From the NCBI RefSeq assembly GCF_001905125.1, contig NZ_LWLE01000010.1, positions 1-64,000 on the forward strand: DNA of 64,000 bases. Direction: 5' to 3'. The position numbers and the translations under genes are program-made. The stretch's first letter is position 1, and every line of letters starts with the position of its first letter. Shown here piece after piece: positions 1 to 8,204 of this stretch. This DNA is from Streptomyces sp. TSRI0281 (GTDB lineage Bacteria; Actinomycetota; Actinomycetes; Streptomycetales; Streptomycetaceae). The notes beneath the pieces were generated by a model. It was not told the DNA's origin and ran no database searches. It saw nothing but the letters and a program-made list of their open reading frames with translations.

Positions 1-747
1 GAGGTGGGTCAGTTTTGATCCGCTGTCAGAGGGTCACGATTCACCCGTCGCCGACAAACGACCGTAGTAACGCAGGACACCGACAGCGCCCGCCTCTCAC
101 CGATCTCACGCACGCCGACTGCCCATCGAACGGCGAAGCAGCACGGGCGGCTGGTCAGCCGGTTGCCGGCGTGTCGGTGCCCCTGTCCAGACACATGCGG
201 TTGGAAGGCCGGAAGGCACTCGTTCCCCCCGGCGGATCATGCCGAACAGCCTGTTCTCCGAGGGCGGCCCGGGTGTGAGCAGAGCAGAGTTCGGGGGCTG
301 GTTCCGAGATGCGCGGGGATGATCTGTGGCTGCCTTGTGGCCGTCCCTGCGTCTACGGTGGTTGGCGCCGGGCGCCTGGTCGCGCCTCGCGGACGCGGGC
401 CGATGAGATGACGCCCTTCCGTCCTTCCGCGCGTCACTGCCCCGCCCCCGCGTCGGGGACCAGGCGGATGGGCGGGCCGCGTCCGGGTTCCAGTCCCTGT
501 TTTCGTCAGCCCCGGAGGCTCCCGGGACGACGCCGTCACGCCGCTCGCCCCGGGCGCCCCCGGCACCCGCACCCGATCGTCGAACGGTTCGCCCTGCGCG
601 ACGCGGCACAACAGGGATTGCCGCCCGCCGGGCTGCCCGCTGGGCACGACCGGAAATATCTGCCCTCGCTGCAAAGACAGCCTGAACAGAACGCCCGGAG
701 TATGCCGGTGGGGGGCGGGGCCACAGCTCTCGGGCCGCAGTCGGCGG
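1..747. other. Gene-free left edge
   Basis: I see no convincing gene here. Frames stay open on both strands because of the high G+C, but their translations are Arg/Pro/Gly-rich low complexity, with no recognisable domain and no start preceded by a good ribosome binding site. A gene cut by the left edge cannot be excluded. Confidence 0.5.
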
Positions 748-1068
748 CTACGGCTTCGGTGCGGCGCGGCGGTATTCGGCGTTGATCCGCTGGGCTTCCT
801 CCAACTGGTCTTCGAGGATGACGATGCGGCAGGCGGATTCGATGGCGGTGCCCTGGTCGACGAGCTCCCGGGCGCGGGCGGCGATGCGCAGCTGGTAGCG
901 GGAGTAGCGGCGGTGGCCGCCTGCGGAGCGGAGTGGGGTGATGAGGCGGGCTTCGCCGATGGCGCGGAGGAAGCCCTGGGTGGTGCCGAGCATTTCGGCG
1001 GCCCGGCCCATGGTGTAGGCGGGGTAGTCGTCGTCGTCGAGTCGGCCGAACGAGTCGTCTGCTGTCAT
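748..1068 (-). CDS. Small MerR-type helix-turn-helix regulator
   Basis: This 106-residue protein has a MerR-like winged HTH at about residues 17-60 (YTMGRAAEMLGTTQGFLRAI, then GGHRRYSRYQL) and a short helical tail (about 65-100) that could dimerise. The length fits the short actinobacterial MerR-like proteins that lack an effector domain. Start ATG 1068 is chosen because AGAGAGG lies a few bases upstream on the minus strand; the open frame further upstream crosses a strong hairpin and has no family similarity. It is divergent from the ATP-binding protein at 2236 across about 1.1 kb. I infer DNA binding; the targets are unknown. Confidence 0.85.
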   Translation of the reverse strand: MTADDSFGRLDDDDYPAYTMGRAAEMLGTTQGFLRAIGEARLITPLRSAGGHRRYSRYQLRIAARARELVDQGTAIESACRIVILEDQLEEAQRINAEYRRAAPKP

Positions 1069-1094
1069 GTTACCTCTCTGTGGAACGCGCTGGA

Positions 1095-1126
1095 GGGGCC
1101 CGGGTGCCATGTGGCACCCGGGCCCC
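1095..1126. terminator. Perfect 14-bp hairpin ahead of the HTH gene
   Basis: The arms GGGGCCCGGGTGCC and GGCACCCGGGCCCC are exact complements around a 4-nt loop. No U-tract follows on either strand. It begins only 26 nt upstream of the ATG of the minus-strand HTH gene, so it lies in that gene's leader. It may be an attenuator or a barrier to upstream transcription. Confidence 0.6.
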
Positions 1127-1401
1127 GAAGGAACTGCTACACCATCAGCCGGCCTTGATCGGCTACGCCGGCTCTGTGTTTCCGCATGCCCGCCGGGAAG
1201 AGGTCCGGGGGTTGCGGGGATCGCGGTTGCTTGACCGGAGACCACCTCACTATCGATGTCCTGCGGTACCCGGGCTCAAGACTTCCGCCCGGGCGATCCT
1301 GATGGCGCCTGGCTCCTCCGTTCTTCCCTCTGGGATCAATCACTTACCAACTGCTGGTACTGCTCTGTTGCGTACTGCTGGTGATGCGAACTGCTCCGTG
1401 G

Positions 1402-1977
1402 CCTGTGACAGCGCCACTCTCCGGCAGCCAGCCCCGTCGCCCGTCCTGCGTCTGCTCTGGCTTGGAACCCCACTGCCGAACCTCCCGGTGCGTACGCCCG
1501 CAGCCGACGCCTTCACCGAGGAACCGCTCCTGGTCCTGCTGCTGCGTGATGCCACTACGTGAACTGCTCACGGTGGCCCCTGATGACTGCGGGCCACCCG
1601 GTCCGGCCGTCAGTCCCGTCGCCATCCTGCAACTTCTCCGGCTCCGAAACTCCACCACCGCACCGCCCTGCTGGTGACCTGTGACAGCGCCACTCTCCGG
1701 CAGCCAGCCCCGTTGCCCGTCCTGCGTCTGCTCTGGCTTAGAACCCCACTGCCGAACCTCCCGATGCGCCCGCCCGCAGCCGACGCCTTCACCGAGGAAC
1801 CACTCACTTCACTGCTGGATACCGCGCCCCGCACGTGCGGGTACTGCACTGACTGAACTGCGGTACTGCTCACGGCGGCCCCTGACTACCGCGGGCCACC
1901 CGGTCCGGCCGTCAGCCCCGTCGCCGTCCTGCAACCACCCTGGCTCCGGAACTCCACCACCGCACCGCCCTGCACAC
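1402..1977. repeat. Imperfect tandem duplication, unit about 275-300 bp
   Basis: The block from 1402 to about 1676 recurs at 1678 to 1977. The left halves (from CCTGTGACAGCGCCACTCTC at 1402 and 1678) and the right halves (from 1569 and 1871) are nearly identical, with scattered substitutions and about 26 nt of length difference between them. No frame is conserved by the differences, which argues against coding. Confidence 0.8.
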
Positions 1978-1996
1978 TGCAACTACGGGTACTGCT

Positions 1997-2021
1997 GCCC
2001 GGCAGTTCATCTCTGCCGGGC
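1997..2021. other. 9-bp hairpin
   Basis: Arms GCCCGGCAG and CTGCCGGGC are perfect complements around a 7-nt loop. It lies just right of the tandem duplication and about 215 nt upstream of the ATP-binding protein start. Its role is unknown. Confidence 0.45.
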
Positions 2022-2235
2022 CCTGCCGTCTCTCTGGGCTACGAGAGAAACCATAACCACACCACCACCCGATGTCTACTCCAGCCACCACAGATATTGG
2101 CGTGCCCGGCAGGGAGGCAATCCACCTCGAACAGAGAGGGAAGGCGGGAGCAAACCGGGTTGACGGGCCGCAGCCCGGGCATAGGCCCTCAACAGGCAGG
2201 ACCGGGCATTGACGATCCAGAGACCGGGGGACCTG

Positions 2236-2625
2236 ATGGACACGATGAGCATCACCGCCGTAAACGTCCGCTCCGCGACATCCGTCGCCGGCGCACGCGA
2301 GGAGACCCCGGACCTCCTCGACGGGCTCGTACCGGCGATCGGAGCCGAGGCCGCCGACACCGTGGTCCTGGTCGTCTCGGAACTCGTCACCAACGCCCTG
2401 CGCCACGGCGGCGGCACCTGCACCCTGAACCTCACCGCACACCCCGACACCATCGAAGTCGCCGTGCACGACCCCAGCCCACACGCCCCACGCATGCGCA
2501 CCCCCGACCGGACCGGCGGCACCGGAGGATTCGGCTGGCCCATGGTCAACCACCTCGCCCGCACCACCGCGATCACCCACCAGCCGGCCGGCGGCAAAAC
2601 CGTCACCGCCCTCCTCCCCCGCTAG
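2236..2625 (+). CDS. ATP-binding protein, RsbW-like anti-sigma/serine kinase fold
   Basis: This is a single HATPase_c domain of about 129 residues. The N-box is visible as ELVTNALRHGGG, followed by the ATP-lid segment around HDPSPHAPRMRTPD and the GGFGWPMVNHLA G2-type motif. Streptomyces carry many such stand-alone RsbW-like ATPases, thought to bind anti-anti-sigma or sigma partners. No anti-sigma antagonist or sigma factor is adjacent. Start ATG 2236 follows CCGGGGGA; ATG 2245 and TTG 2209 are alternatives in the same frame. Partner and signal cannot be read from the sequence. Confidence 0.85.
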   Translation: MDTMSITAVNVRSATSVAGAREETPDLLDGLVPAIGAEAADTVVLVVSELVTNALRHGGGTCTLNLTAHPDTIEVAVHDPSPHAPRMRTPDRTGGTGGFGWPMVNHLARTTAITHQPAGGKTVTALLPR

Positions 2626-2632
2626 CACCAGA

Positions 2633-2657
2633 GCGCCCGCACCCCGGACGGGGGCGC
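2633..2657 (+). terminator. Candidate terminator after the ATP-binding gene
   Basis: GCGCCC pairs with GGGCGC across a G+C-rich loop, starting 8 nt after the stop codon. The position suits an intrinsic terminator. The stem is short and there is no U-tract. Confidence 0.35.
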
Positions 2658-3159
2658 CCAGCCGCAACCCACAGAGGGATACACGCGGCCAGAACCATCA
2701 CCACCGCCCGGCGCCCACCCCACCCGCCCGGCCCCGGGCCGCGAGGACAGAAATCGCCTGACGGCACCCCCGCGGCAACCGCCCGAAGACCACAGACGAT
2801 CCGAAGATCAACGCACGTACCGCTCGGCGACGTGGTCCGGGTGCTGTCGGCTCATGTGAGGGTGGCCAGGTGGTCGGCTTTGCCGCCACGCCATCCGTCA
2901 CGCACCCGGCAGTAGTCGGGACCAGCGGGATCCTTCCCGAGAACGCCTGAAGATTCGCTGACGGCCGGTCAGGGCATCACGCAAGAGCAGGTCAGAGGCA
3001 CAGCAGACGTGCCCTCACCAAGCGCCTCCTAAGCGCTTGGCCGCCCGTCCACGCGGCTGAAGAACGGGCGGCCTTCAGGCGGCCCCCCCTCCACCCCTCT
3101 TCCGCCTGCGGTTCGATGCCGTAGCGAGAGGAAGAGGCCGCCGGCCATCTAGGTTGACC
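2658..3159. other. Gene-free stretch with adjacent hairpins
   Basis: I found no gene. Near the right end are two abutting perfect stems: CCAAGCGC/GCGCTTGG (3018-3040) and GGCCGCCCGT/ACGGGCGGCC (3039-3073), which share two bases and so could be alternative folds. They lie upstream of a small hypothetical gene and an IS110 remnant. Confidence 0.4.
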
Positions 3160-3459
3160 ATGTTCGCGCTCGGCCGCGGGCAGGCCACGGTCTCGGACCT
3201 GACGGCAAATCGTCAGGTCGCTCGGTTCGTTCTCGCTCCTGCGGCAGCGGCCGAAGTGGCCTGTGGGCTGGCCGCTTTGGACATCGGCGAAGTACTCGGC
3301 TGCCTGCCTGCGGACCACTTGGAAGCTGCCGAAACATGCGGATTCCGAGGGTTCAACGGACACCCGCACGAGTACCTCATCGAGCATGTTGGGCTGCGGC
3401 AGAGCTTCTATCTCATCGCCGGCCGACGTGGACTGGCAGTTCTGACCTGGACAGACTGA
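3160..3459 (+). CDS. Small hypothetical protein
   Basis: This open frame of 99 residues has plausible protein character (mixed hydrophobic segments such as FVLAPAAAAEVACGLAAL and a HEYLIEH stretch). I recognise no family. ATG 3160 has only a weak upstream AGG; TTG 3154 is an in-frame alternative. It ends 21 bp before the convergent end of the IS110 remnant, so it could be a passenger or a remnant itself. Treat it as a tentative gene. Confidence 0.4.
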   Translation: MFALGRGQATVSDLTANRQVARFVLAPAAAAEVACGLAALDIGEVLGCLPADHLEAAETCGFRGFNGHPHEYLIEHVGLRQSFYLIAGRRGLAVLTWTD

Positions 3460-3479
3460 GCACGGTCCCAGGAGAGCGG

Positions 3480-4160
3480 TCAAGCGGCGGTGAGCCAGTC
3501 TCGATAAGCGTGGGCGAGGCCGTCGTCGCGGCGTGTGCCGCGTTCAATGCAGGAAATCACCGCAGGCCAGACGCCGAAGTGTTCGGCGACGGTGGTGAGG
3601 GTGATGTTCTTGGCCTGGCGCGCAGGCCGGAGGTCAGAGATGTCCGGGACACTGACCGGTGTGGTGAGGCAGCGGAAGATCTCCCGGGCGATCGCCCACT
3701 TGAGCAGGCGGATGATCTCCCTCTTCGTGCGTCCGGCGGCGGTCTGCCGGGCGACGCAGTCGCGGGTGCGGGCGTCGCTGGACATACGGACGAGAGCGAT
3801 CCGGTAGAGAGCGGCGTTGGCCCTGCGGTCTCCGCCTCGGGAGAGACGGTGGCGGTTGGTCCTGCCGCTGGAGGCGGAGACGGGCGCGACGCCGCAGAGC
3901 GCCGCGAAGGATGCCTCGGTGCGCAGGCGGTCGGGGTTTCCTCCGGCGGTGACCAAAAGCTGGGCCGCGATGTCGGGGCCGACACCGAACGCGGCGCGCA
4001 GGCCGGGGTTGTGCTCGGTGGCGGCGGGACGCGCGGCCCGGCTGAGGTCGGAGGGCCGCCAAGGGCTGTCCCGTAATCCCTGGTGGATCAGCGCGAGGTA
4101 CCGGGGATGCGGATGCGGATGCGGGTGCGGGTGCCCAGGCTCATGAGGGGCGCATCTCAT
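3480..4160 (-). pseudogene. IS110-family transposase, C-terminal remnant
   Basis: The frame matches the C-terminal half of IS110/IS116/IS902 transposases. It has a helix-hairpin-helix-like FGVGPDIAAQLLVTAGG, then FAALCGVAPVSASSGRTNRH, RGGDRRANAALYRIALVRM and a GRTKREIIRLLKWAIARE segment. It ends with an XRE-like HTH tail typical of some Streptomyces members. The N-terminal RuvC-like DEDD catalytic domain is missing. Homology stops near 4100, where the frame runs into a hexamer repeat translated as His-Pro, so this is a dead fragment. No terminal repeats or target-site duplication could be identified. Confidence 0.8.
4105..4134. repeat. Hexamer repeat at the IS110 breakpoint
   Basis: Three GGATGC units are followed by two GGGTGC units in tandem, exactly where transposase similarity ends. 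Slippage or rearrangement at the truncation point is a plausible origin. Confidence 0.75.
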
Positions 4161-4314
4161 TCATACGGAAATGACGGGTATTTCCTGGTCTGCATTTCCC
4201 TGTACACACCCTCGGCCCCCGCTTTCGGACCATCCTCCAGATGGCGGCGCATTTACCATGGAGATTCGCATTAAGCTTTGTAAATACGGGCTCAGTTCCT
4301 CTAACGTGTCGCAC

Positions 4315-4710
4315 ATGCAGTCCTACACCATCGGGCAGGCCGCTCGTCTGCTCGGCGTCAGCCCCGACACAGCCCGCCGCTGGGCGGATGCCGGACGGGT
4401 CGCGACCCACCGCGAGGAGAGCGGTCGCCGCCTCATCGACGGCCGGGACCTGGCCGCGTTCTCCATCGAAGTCGCCCAGGGGGGCACCGGTGAGGACGAG
4501 GTGTCCTACACCTCGGCCCGCAACGCCTTTCCCGGCATCGTCACCGCCGTCAAACTCGGCGACGTCGCGGCCCAGGTGGAGATCCAGGCCGGCCCGCACC
4601 GTCTCGTCTCGCTCCTGACCCGGGAAGCGGTCGAAGAGCTGGGGCTGGAGGTCGGCATGCAGGCCACCGCCCGCGTCAAGTCGACCAGCGTGCACATCGA
4701 TCGCACCTGA
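4315..4710 (+). CDS. HTH-Mop (TOBE) molybdate-responsive regulator
   Basis: This 131-residue protein has a MerR/excisionase-like HTH at the N-terminus (SYTIGQAARLLGVSPDTARR) and a Mop/TOBE domain at about 63-130 (SARNAFPGIVTAVKLGDVAA), the fold that binds molybdate or tungstate oxyanions. It sits 100 bp upstream of modA on the same strand, so I infer that it senses molybdate and regulates the uptake genes, as ModE-like proteins do. Start ATG 4315 is chosen on the HTH alignment; GTG 4306 is also in frame. No Shine-Dalgarno is visible, so translation may be leaderless from a promoter in the AT-richer stretch around 4260-4300. Confidence 0.88.
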   Translation: MQSYTIGQAARLLGVSPDTARRWADAGRVATHREESGRRLIDGRDLAAFSIEVAQGGTGEDEVSYTSARNAFPGIVTAVKLGDVAAQVEIQAGPHRLVSLLTREAVEELGLEVGMQATARVKSTSVHIDRT

Positions 4711-4810
4711 TCCACCGCTCCACCCAGCGGCGTCGCCCGTCCCCGGCGCGGCTCACCATCATCCGCTCGGGCAGCACGAGCCGACCGCGTCCCCAAGGAG
4801 TCCCCCCTTC

Positions 4811-5617
4811 ATGTCCCTCACCTTCACCAGGCGGCGTACCGCGGCCGCGATCCTCACGGCCGCTCTGCTCGTTCCGCTGGCCGCCTGCGGCAGCGACGAC
4901 GACAAGAAGGACTCGGGCGACAAGGCCACCTCCTCGGCCTCGGGCGCACCGAAGGCCGACCTGACGGTTCTGGCCGCCTCCTCGCTCACCGATGTCTTCA
5001 AGACGGCCGGTGCGGCCTACGAGAAGGAACACCCCGGAACCAGGGTGACGTTCTCCTTCGCCGGTTCGCAGGAACTCGCCGCCCAGGTCAAGCAGGGCGC
5101 ACCTGCCGACGCCCTGGTCACCGCGGACACCAAGACGATGGACGGGCTGAAGTCCGACACCGGAGCGCCGACCGTCATCGCGAAGAACCGCCTGGTGATC
5201 GCCACGGGCAAGGGCAACCCGGAGAAGGTCGAGAACCTCAAGGACCTCGCGGACCCGAAGCTGAAGGTGGTACTCGCCGCGCCCGAGGTTCCGGTCGGGC
5301 GCTACAGCCAGCAGATCCTGGACGCACAGAAGATCGACGTGAAGCCGGTCTCCCAGGAGCCCAACGTCCGCGCCGTCCTCAGCAAGGTCGAACTCGGCGA
5401 GGCCGACGCCGGTCTCGTCTACAGGACGGACGCCGCCACGGCCACCGACAAGGTCGAGGCGATCGACATCCCGGACGCGCAGAACGCCGTCGCCTCCTAC
5501 CCGGCCGCGACACTGAAGACCTCGAAGCACAGTGAGGCCGCGACCGCGTTCGTGGCGTGGCTGTCCACCCCCGAGGCCCAGAAGATCCTCGCCGCCGCCG
5601 GCTTCCAGAAGCCGTAA
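4811..5617 (+). CDS. modA: Molybdate ABC transporter substrate-binding lipoprotein ModA
   Basis: This 268-residue protein has a lipoprotein signal peptide (RRR at 7-9, hydrophobic core, lipobox LAAC with Cys26), then a Ser/Asp-rich linker and a type-2 periplasmic-binding fold. Family features include LTVLAASSLTDVF near the N-terminus of the mature part, the second oxyanion-binding FSFAGSQELAAQV segment and EVPVGRYSQQIL. It should capture molybdate outside the membrane and hand it to the ModBC channel. AAGGAG precedes ATG 4811. A very strong hairpin (5630-5671) follows, probably lowering modBC expression relative to modA. Confidence 0.95.
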   Translation: MSLTFTRRRTAAAILTAALLVPLAACGSDDDKKDSGDKATSSASGAPKADLTVLAASSLTDVFKTAGAAYEKEHPGTRVTFSFAGSQELAAQVKQGAPADALVTADTKTMDGLKSDTGAPTVIAKNRLVIATGKGNPEKVENLKDLADPKLKVVLAAPEVPVGRYSQQILDAQKIDVKPVSQEPNVRAVLSKVELGEADAGLVYRTDAATATDKVEAIDIPDAQNAVASYPAATLKTSKHSEAATAFVAWLSTPEAQKILAAAGFQKP

Positions 5618-5629
5618 CAGGCCACCGAC

Positions 5630-5671
5630 CCGTGCGGGCGGCCCGGTTCGGGGGCCGGGCCGCCCGCACGG
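5630..5671 (+). terminator. 17-bp hairpin between modA and modBC
   Basis: Perfect 17-bp arms (core CGTGCGGGCGGCCCGG / CCGGGCCGCCCGCACG) enclose an 8-nt loop. It starts 12 nt after the modA stop and ends 24 nt before the modBC start. The site fits a partial terminator or mRNA-stabilising stem that keeps the binding protein in excess of the transporter. Confidence 0.8.
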
Positions 5672-5695
5672 CACTTCGAGCATCAGGGACCTTCG

Positions 5696-7642
5696 ATGAG
5701 ACGCCTTCGCCACCGCGCCACCGGCCCCCGCGCACCGATAGCCCTGGCGATCCCCGCGCTGCTGGCCATCGCCTTCCTGCTGCTGCCGCTGATCGGGATC
5801 CTCGCCCGCACCTCATGGGCCGATCTGGGCGCTCACCTCACGAGTCCCGGGACGACCGAAGCGCTGAAGCTGTCCCTGATCGTCTCCGCCTGGGCGCTGG
5901 GCCTCTCCCTCGTCCTCGGTGTTCCCCTGGCCTGGCTGCTGGCCCGGGTCGACTTCCCCGGCAAGGCGTTCGTCCGGACCCTCGTGCTGCTGCCCATGGT
6001 GCTGCCGCCCACCGTCGGCGGTGTCGCCCTCCTGCTGGCCTTCGGCCGCCGCGGGCTGCTCGGGCCGTGGCTGGAGGACACGTTCGGCATCACGCTGCCC
6101 TTCCACACCTCCGGCGCCGTCCTCGCCGCGACGTTCGTCGCGATGCCGTTCCTGATCATCAGCCTCGAAGGAGCACTCGGCGGACTGCGCCCCCGTTACG
6201 AGGAGACCGCGGCCTCCCTGGGAGCCTCGCCGGTACGGGTGTTCCTCACCGTCACCCTGCCGATGGTCGCCCCCGGACTCGCCGCGGGCGCCGCCCTCAC
6301 CTGGGCGCGCGCACTCGGCGAGTTCGGCGCGACCATCACCTTCGCGGGCAACCTCCCCGGCACCACCCAGACGCTGCCCCTCCAGGTCTACCTGCTGCTC
6401 CAGGACAACCCGGAAGCCGCCACCTCGGTCTCCCTGTTCCTCCTCGCCATCGCCATGGTCGTCCTCATCGCCCTGCGCGGACGCTGGACCGGCACCCCGG
6501 ACAGGGCCGCGGCCCGGCCACACGTTCCGGCGGACGAATCCGGCTCCGCCCCGCAGGACACGTACGCCACCGCGGCGGTCGCGCCCCACCTCGACGGCGG
6601 CGGGGGGAACTGGCCGCTCCACGCCACGGTCACCGGATTCAACGACCTCACCCTCGATGCGGACGCCGGAACCACCATCGCCGTCGTCGGCCCCAACGGC
6701 GCCGGCAAGACCACCCTGCTGCGCGCCCTGCTCGGCCTCACCCCGCGCGCCCACGCCGAACTCCGGCTCGGCGACACCGACGTCACCGCGCTCCCCCCGC
6801 ACCGCAGGGGCGTGGCCTGGGTGCCGCAGGACGGTGCTCTCTTTCCGCACATGAACGCGCTGGCCAACACCGCGTACGGGCTTCGTGCCCACGGTGTCCC
6901 GCGCGCCGAGGCCCGTCGCCACGCCCAGGAGTGGCTGGACCGTCTCGGCGTCGGTCATCTCGCGCACCGCAGACCGACGCAGATCTCCGGGGGCCAGGCC
7001 CAGCGCGTCGCACTCGCCCGTGCGCTGGCCGCCCGCCCCCGGCTGCTCGTGCTCGACGAACCGCTCGCCGCCCTCGACCAGACGACCCGCGCCCAGGTGC
7101 GGCACACCCTCCGCCGCCATCTCGACGGCTTCGGCGGCGTATGCCTGATCGTCACCCACGACCCCGTCGAGGCGATCGCACTCGCCGACCGGGTCCTCGT
7201 CCTGGACGACGGGCGCGCCCTCCAGGACGCCCCGCCCGCCGACGTCGCCCGCCACCCCCGCTCCCCCTGGGTCGCCCGCATGCTCGGCCGCAACGCCTGG
7301 CCCGGCACCGCCACCGACGACGGGCTCCGACTGCGGGGCGGAGGCCGCCTCATCCTCGCCGACCCCCTGCCGACGGGCACGCCCGCGCTCGCGGTCATCG
7401 CCCCGGAAGCCGTCTCCGTACACCGCGACAAGCCTACCGGCAGCCCCCGCAACGTCTGGTCCGGGACCGTACGGGAGATCACCGCCAGCGGGAGCCGGCT
7501 CCGGGTCCTGATCGTGTCGGACCGGACACCGGACCTCGTCGCCGAGATCACCCCGCAGTCCGCCGCCGAACTGGGCCTGGCCGACGGAGTACCGGTGTGG
7601 ACGAGCGTGAAGGCCACCGAAGTCACCGCCGTGGCCCTCTGA
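5696..7642 (+). CDS. modBC: Fused molybdate permease-ATPase ModBC
   Basis: This 648-residue fusion joins a permease and an ATPase. Residues 1-265 form a ModB-type inner-membrane permease with about six membrane segments and the EAA loop (EETAASLGASPVRVFLTVTL), which contacts the ATPase. A linker of about 40 residues leads to the ABC ATPase: Walker A GPNGAGKTT at 332, signature ISGGQAQR at 430, and Walker B LLVLDEP at 450 followed by an H-loop ITHD. A C-terminal Mop/TOBE domain (about 565-645) is expected to bind molybdate and feed back on transport. Separate modB and modC genes are the usual arrangement; fused forms are known in actinobacteria. Start ATG 5696 follows CAGGGACC. Confidence 0.93.
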   Translation: MRRLRHRATGPRAPIALAIPALLAIAFLLLPLIGILARTSWADLGAHLTSPGTTEALKLSLIVSAWALGLSLVLGVPLAWLLARVDFPGKAFVRTLVLLPMVLPPTVGGVALLLAFGRRGLLGPWLEDTFGITLPFHTSGAVLAATFVAMPFLIISLEGALGGLRPRYEETAASLGASPVRVFLTVTLPMVAPGLAAGAALTWARALGEFGATITFAGNLPGTTQTLPLQVYLLLQDNPEAATSVSLFLLAIAMVVLIALRGRWTGTPDRAAARPHVPADESGSAPQDTYATAAVAPHLDGGGGNWPLHATVTGFNDLTLDADAGTTIAVVGPNGAGKTTLLRALLGLTPRAHAELRLGDTDVTALPPHRRGVAWVPQDGALFPHMNALANTAYGLRAHGVPRAEARRHAQEWLDRLGVGHLAHRRPTQISGGQAQRVALARALAARPRLLVLDEPLAALDQTTRAQVRHTLRRHLDGFGGVCLIVTHDPVEAIALADRVLVLDDGRALQDAPPADVARHPRSPWVARMLGRNAWPGTATDDGLRLRGGGRLILADPLPTGTPALAVIAPEAVSVHRDKPTGSPRNVWSGTVREITASGSRLRVLIVSDRTPDLVAEITPQSAAELGLADGVPVWTSVKATEVTAVAL

Positions 7643-7652
7643 TCGGGCCCCG

Positions 7653-7676
7653 CACCCCGGAACTCGCCGCGGGGTG
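7653..7676 (+). terminator. Weak candidate terminator after modBC
   Basis: CACCCCG and CGGGGTG form a 7-bp stem with a 10-nt loop, 11 nt after the modBC stop. There is no U-tract. The position is the main support. Confidence 0.3.
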
Positions 7677-7888
7677 GCGACGCGGATGCGCCCGGCACAC
7701 CTGCGGATCGCCCGCCGATCGGACGGAAGGACACATCATCCAGAACCGCATCCGTGGGGTGTTTGGTCGATGGAACGAGCATGTGCCATCCGGTTTACGA
7801 AATAGCCCTCGCGGACGCAGGACGAATGAGGGTGCGTCCGGTACCCGGAAGCGGAAGGAGCCGTGCATGACCACGGGCTCGAAGTGCG

Positions 7889-8187
7889 GTGACGGCAGCG
7901 CCCGGGACATCCGCGCCGGAGACATCCTTCCGGACCGTTCCGATCCCGCTGGACTGCACCGACGGCTTCGACGAGGCTTACTACGGTCGGCCCGAGATGC
8001 TTCTGGATCCCGCCGCCCGCCAGGCCTGCTCCGCGTGGAGCTTCGTCGACGACGAGGTGCGGGAACGCTCGACGTGACACTGCGCCGCGACCTGGCTTCC
8101 GGGGCCTGGGACCGGCGATTCGGTCACCTGCGTACGCGGCCGGCCTACGACGGTTCGCTCGTCATCGTGCGCGCAACCCGCCAGTGA
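7889..8187 (+). pseudogene. SAM-dependent methyltransferase C-terminal remnant, frameshifted
   Basis: The first part reads PIPLDCTDGFDEAYYGRPEM and LDPAARQACSAWSFVDDEV. A different frame continues from about 8056 with TLRRDLASGAWDRRFGHLR. Joined, the two match the last ~90 residues of a common Streptomyces class I methyltransferase family, which ends with an ADLASGAWD-type helix. The joint needs one extra base near 8060. The SAM-binding domain is absent and nothing similar lies upstream, so this is a truncated and frameshifted relic. It ends 17 bp before the M24 peptidase gene. Confidence 0.65.
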
Positions 8188-8204
8188 GGAAGAGGAACAG
8201 CACC

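Larger units (their letters stand above)
1127..2235. other. 1.1 kb gene-free divergent region
   Basis: No frame here has family resemblance, a good start or typical coding character. The stretch is less G+C-rich than its neighbours and full of CTGCTG/TACTGCT-like words. It contains a large imperfect tandem duplication (1402-1977), a hairpin (1997-2021) and presumably the divergent promoters of the two flanking regulatory genes. A non-coding RNA is possible but unproven. Confidence 0.5.

Noticed and set aside
1402..1977. CRISPR-like or rRNA-like repeat
   Set aside because: Only two long units with no short regular spacers and no conserved RNA features; no cas genes anywhere in the window.
5557..8187. 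Long plus-strand frame over modA end, modBC and beyond
   Set aside because: Low-complexity Arg/Pro translation in a shifted frame; the modA and modBC frames carry all family motifs. Only its last ~40 residues are meaningful, as the second half of the methyltransferase remnant.
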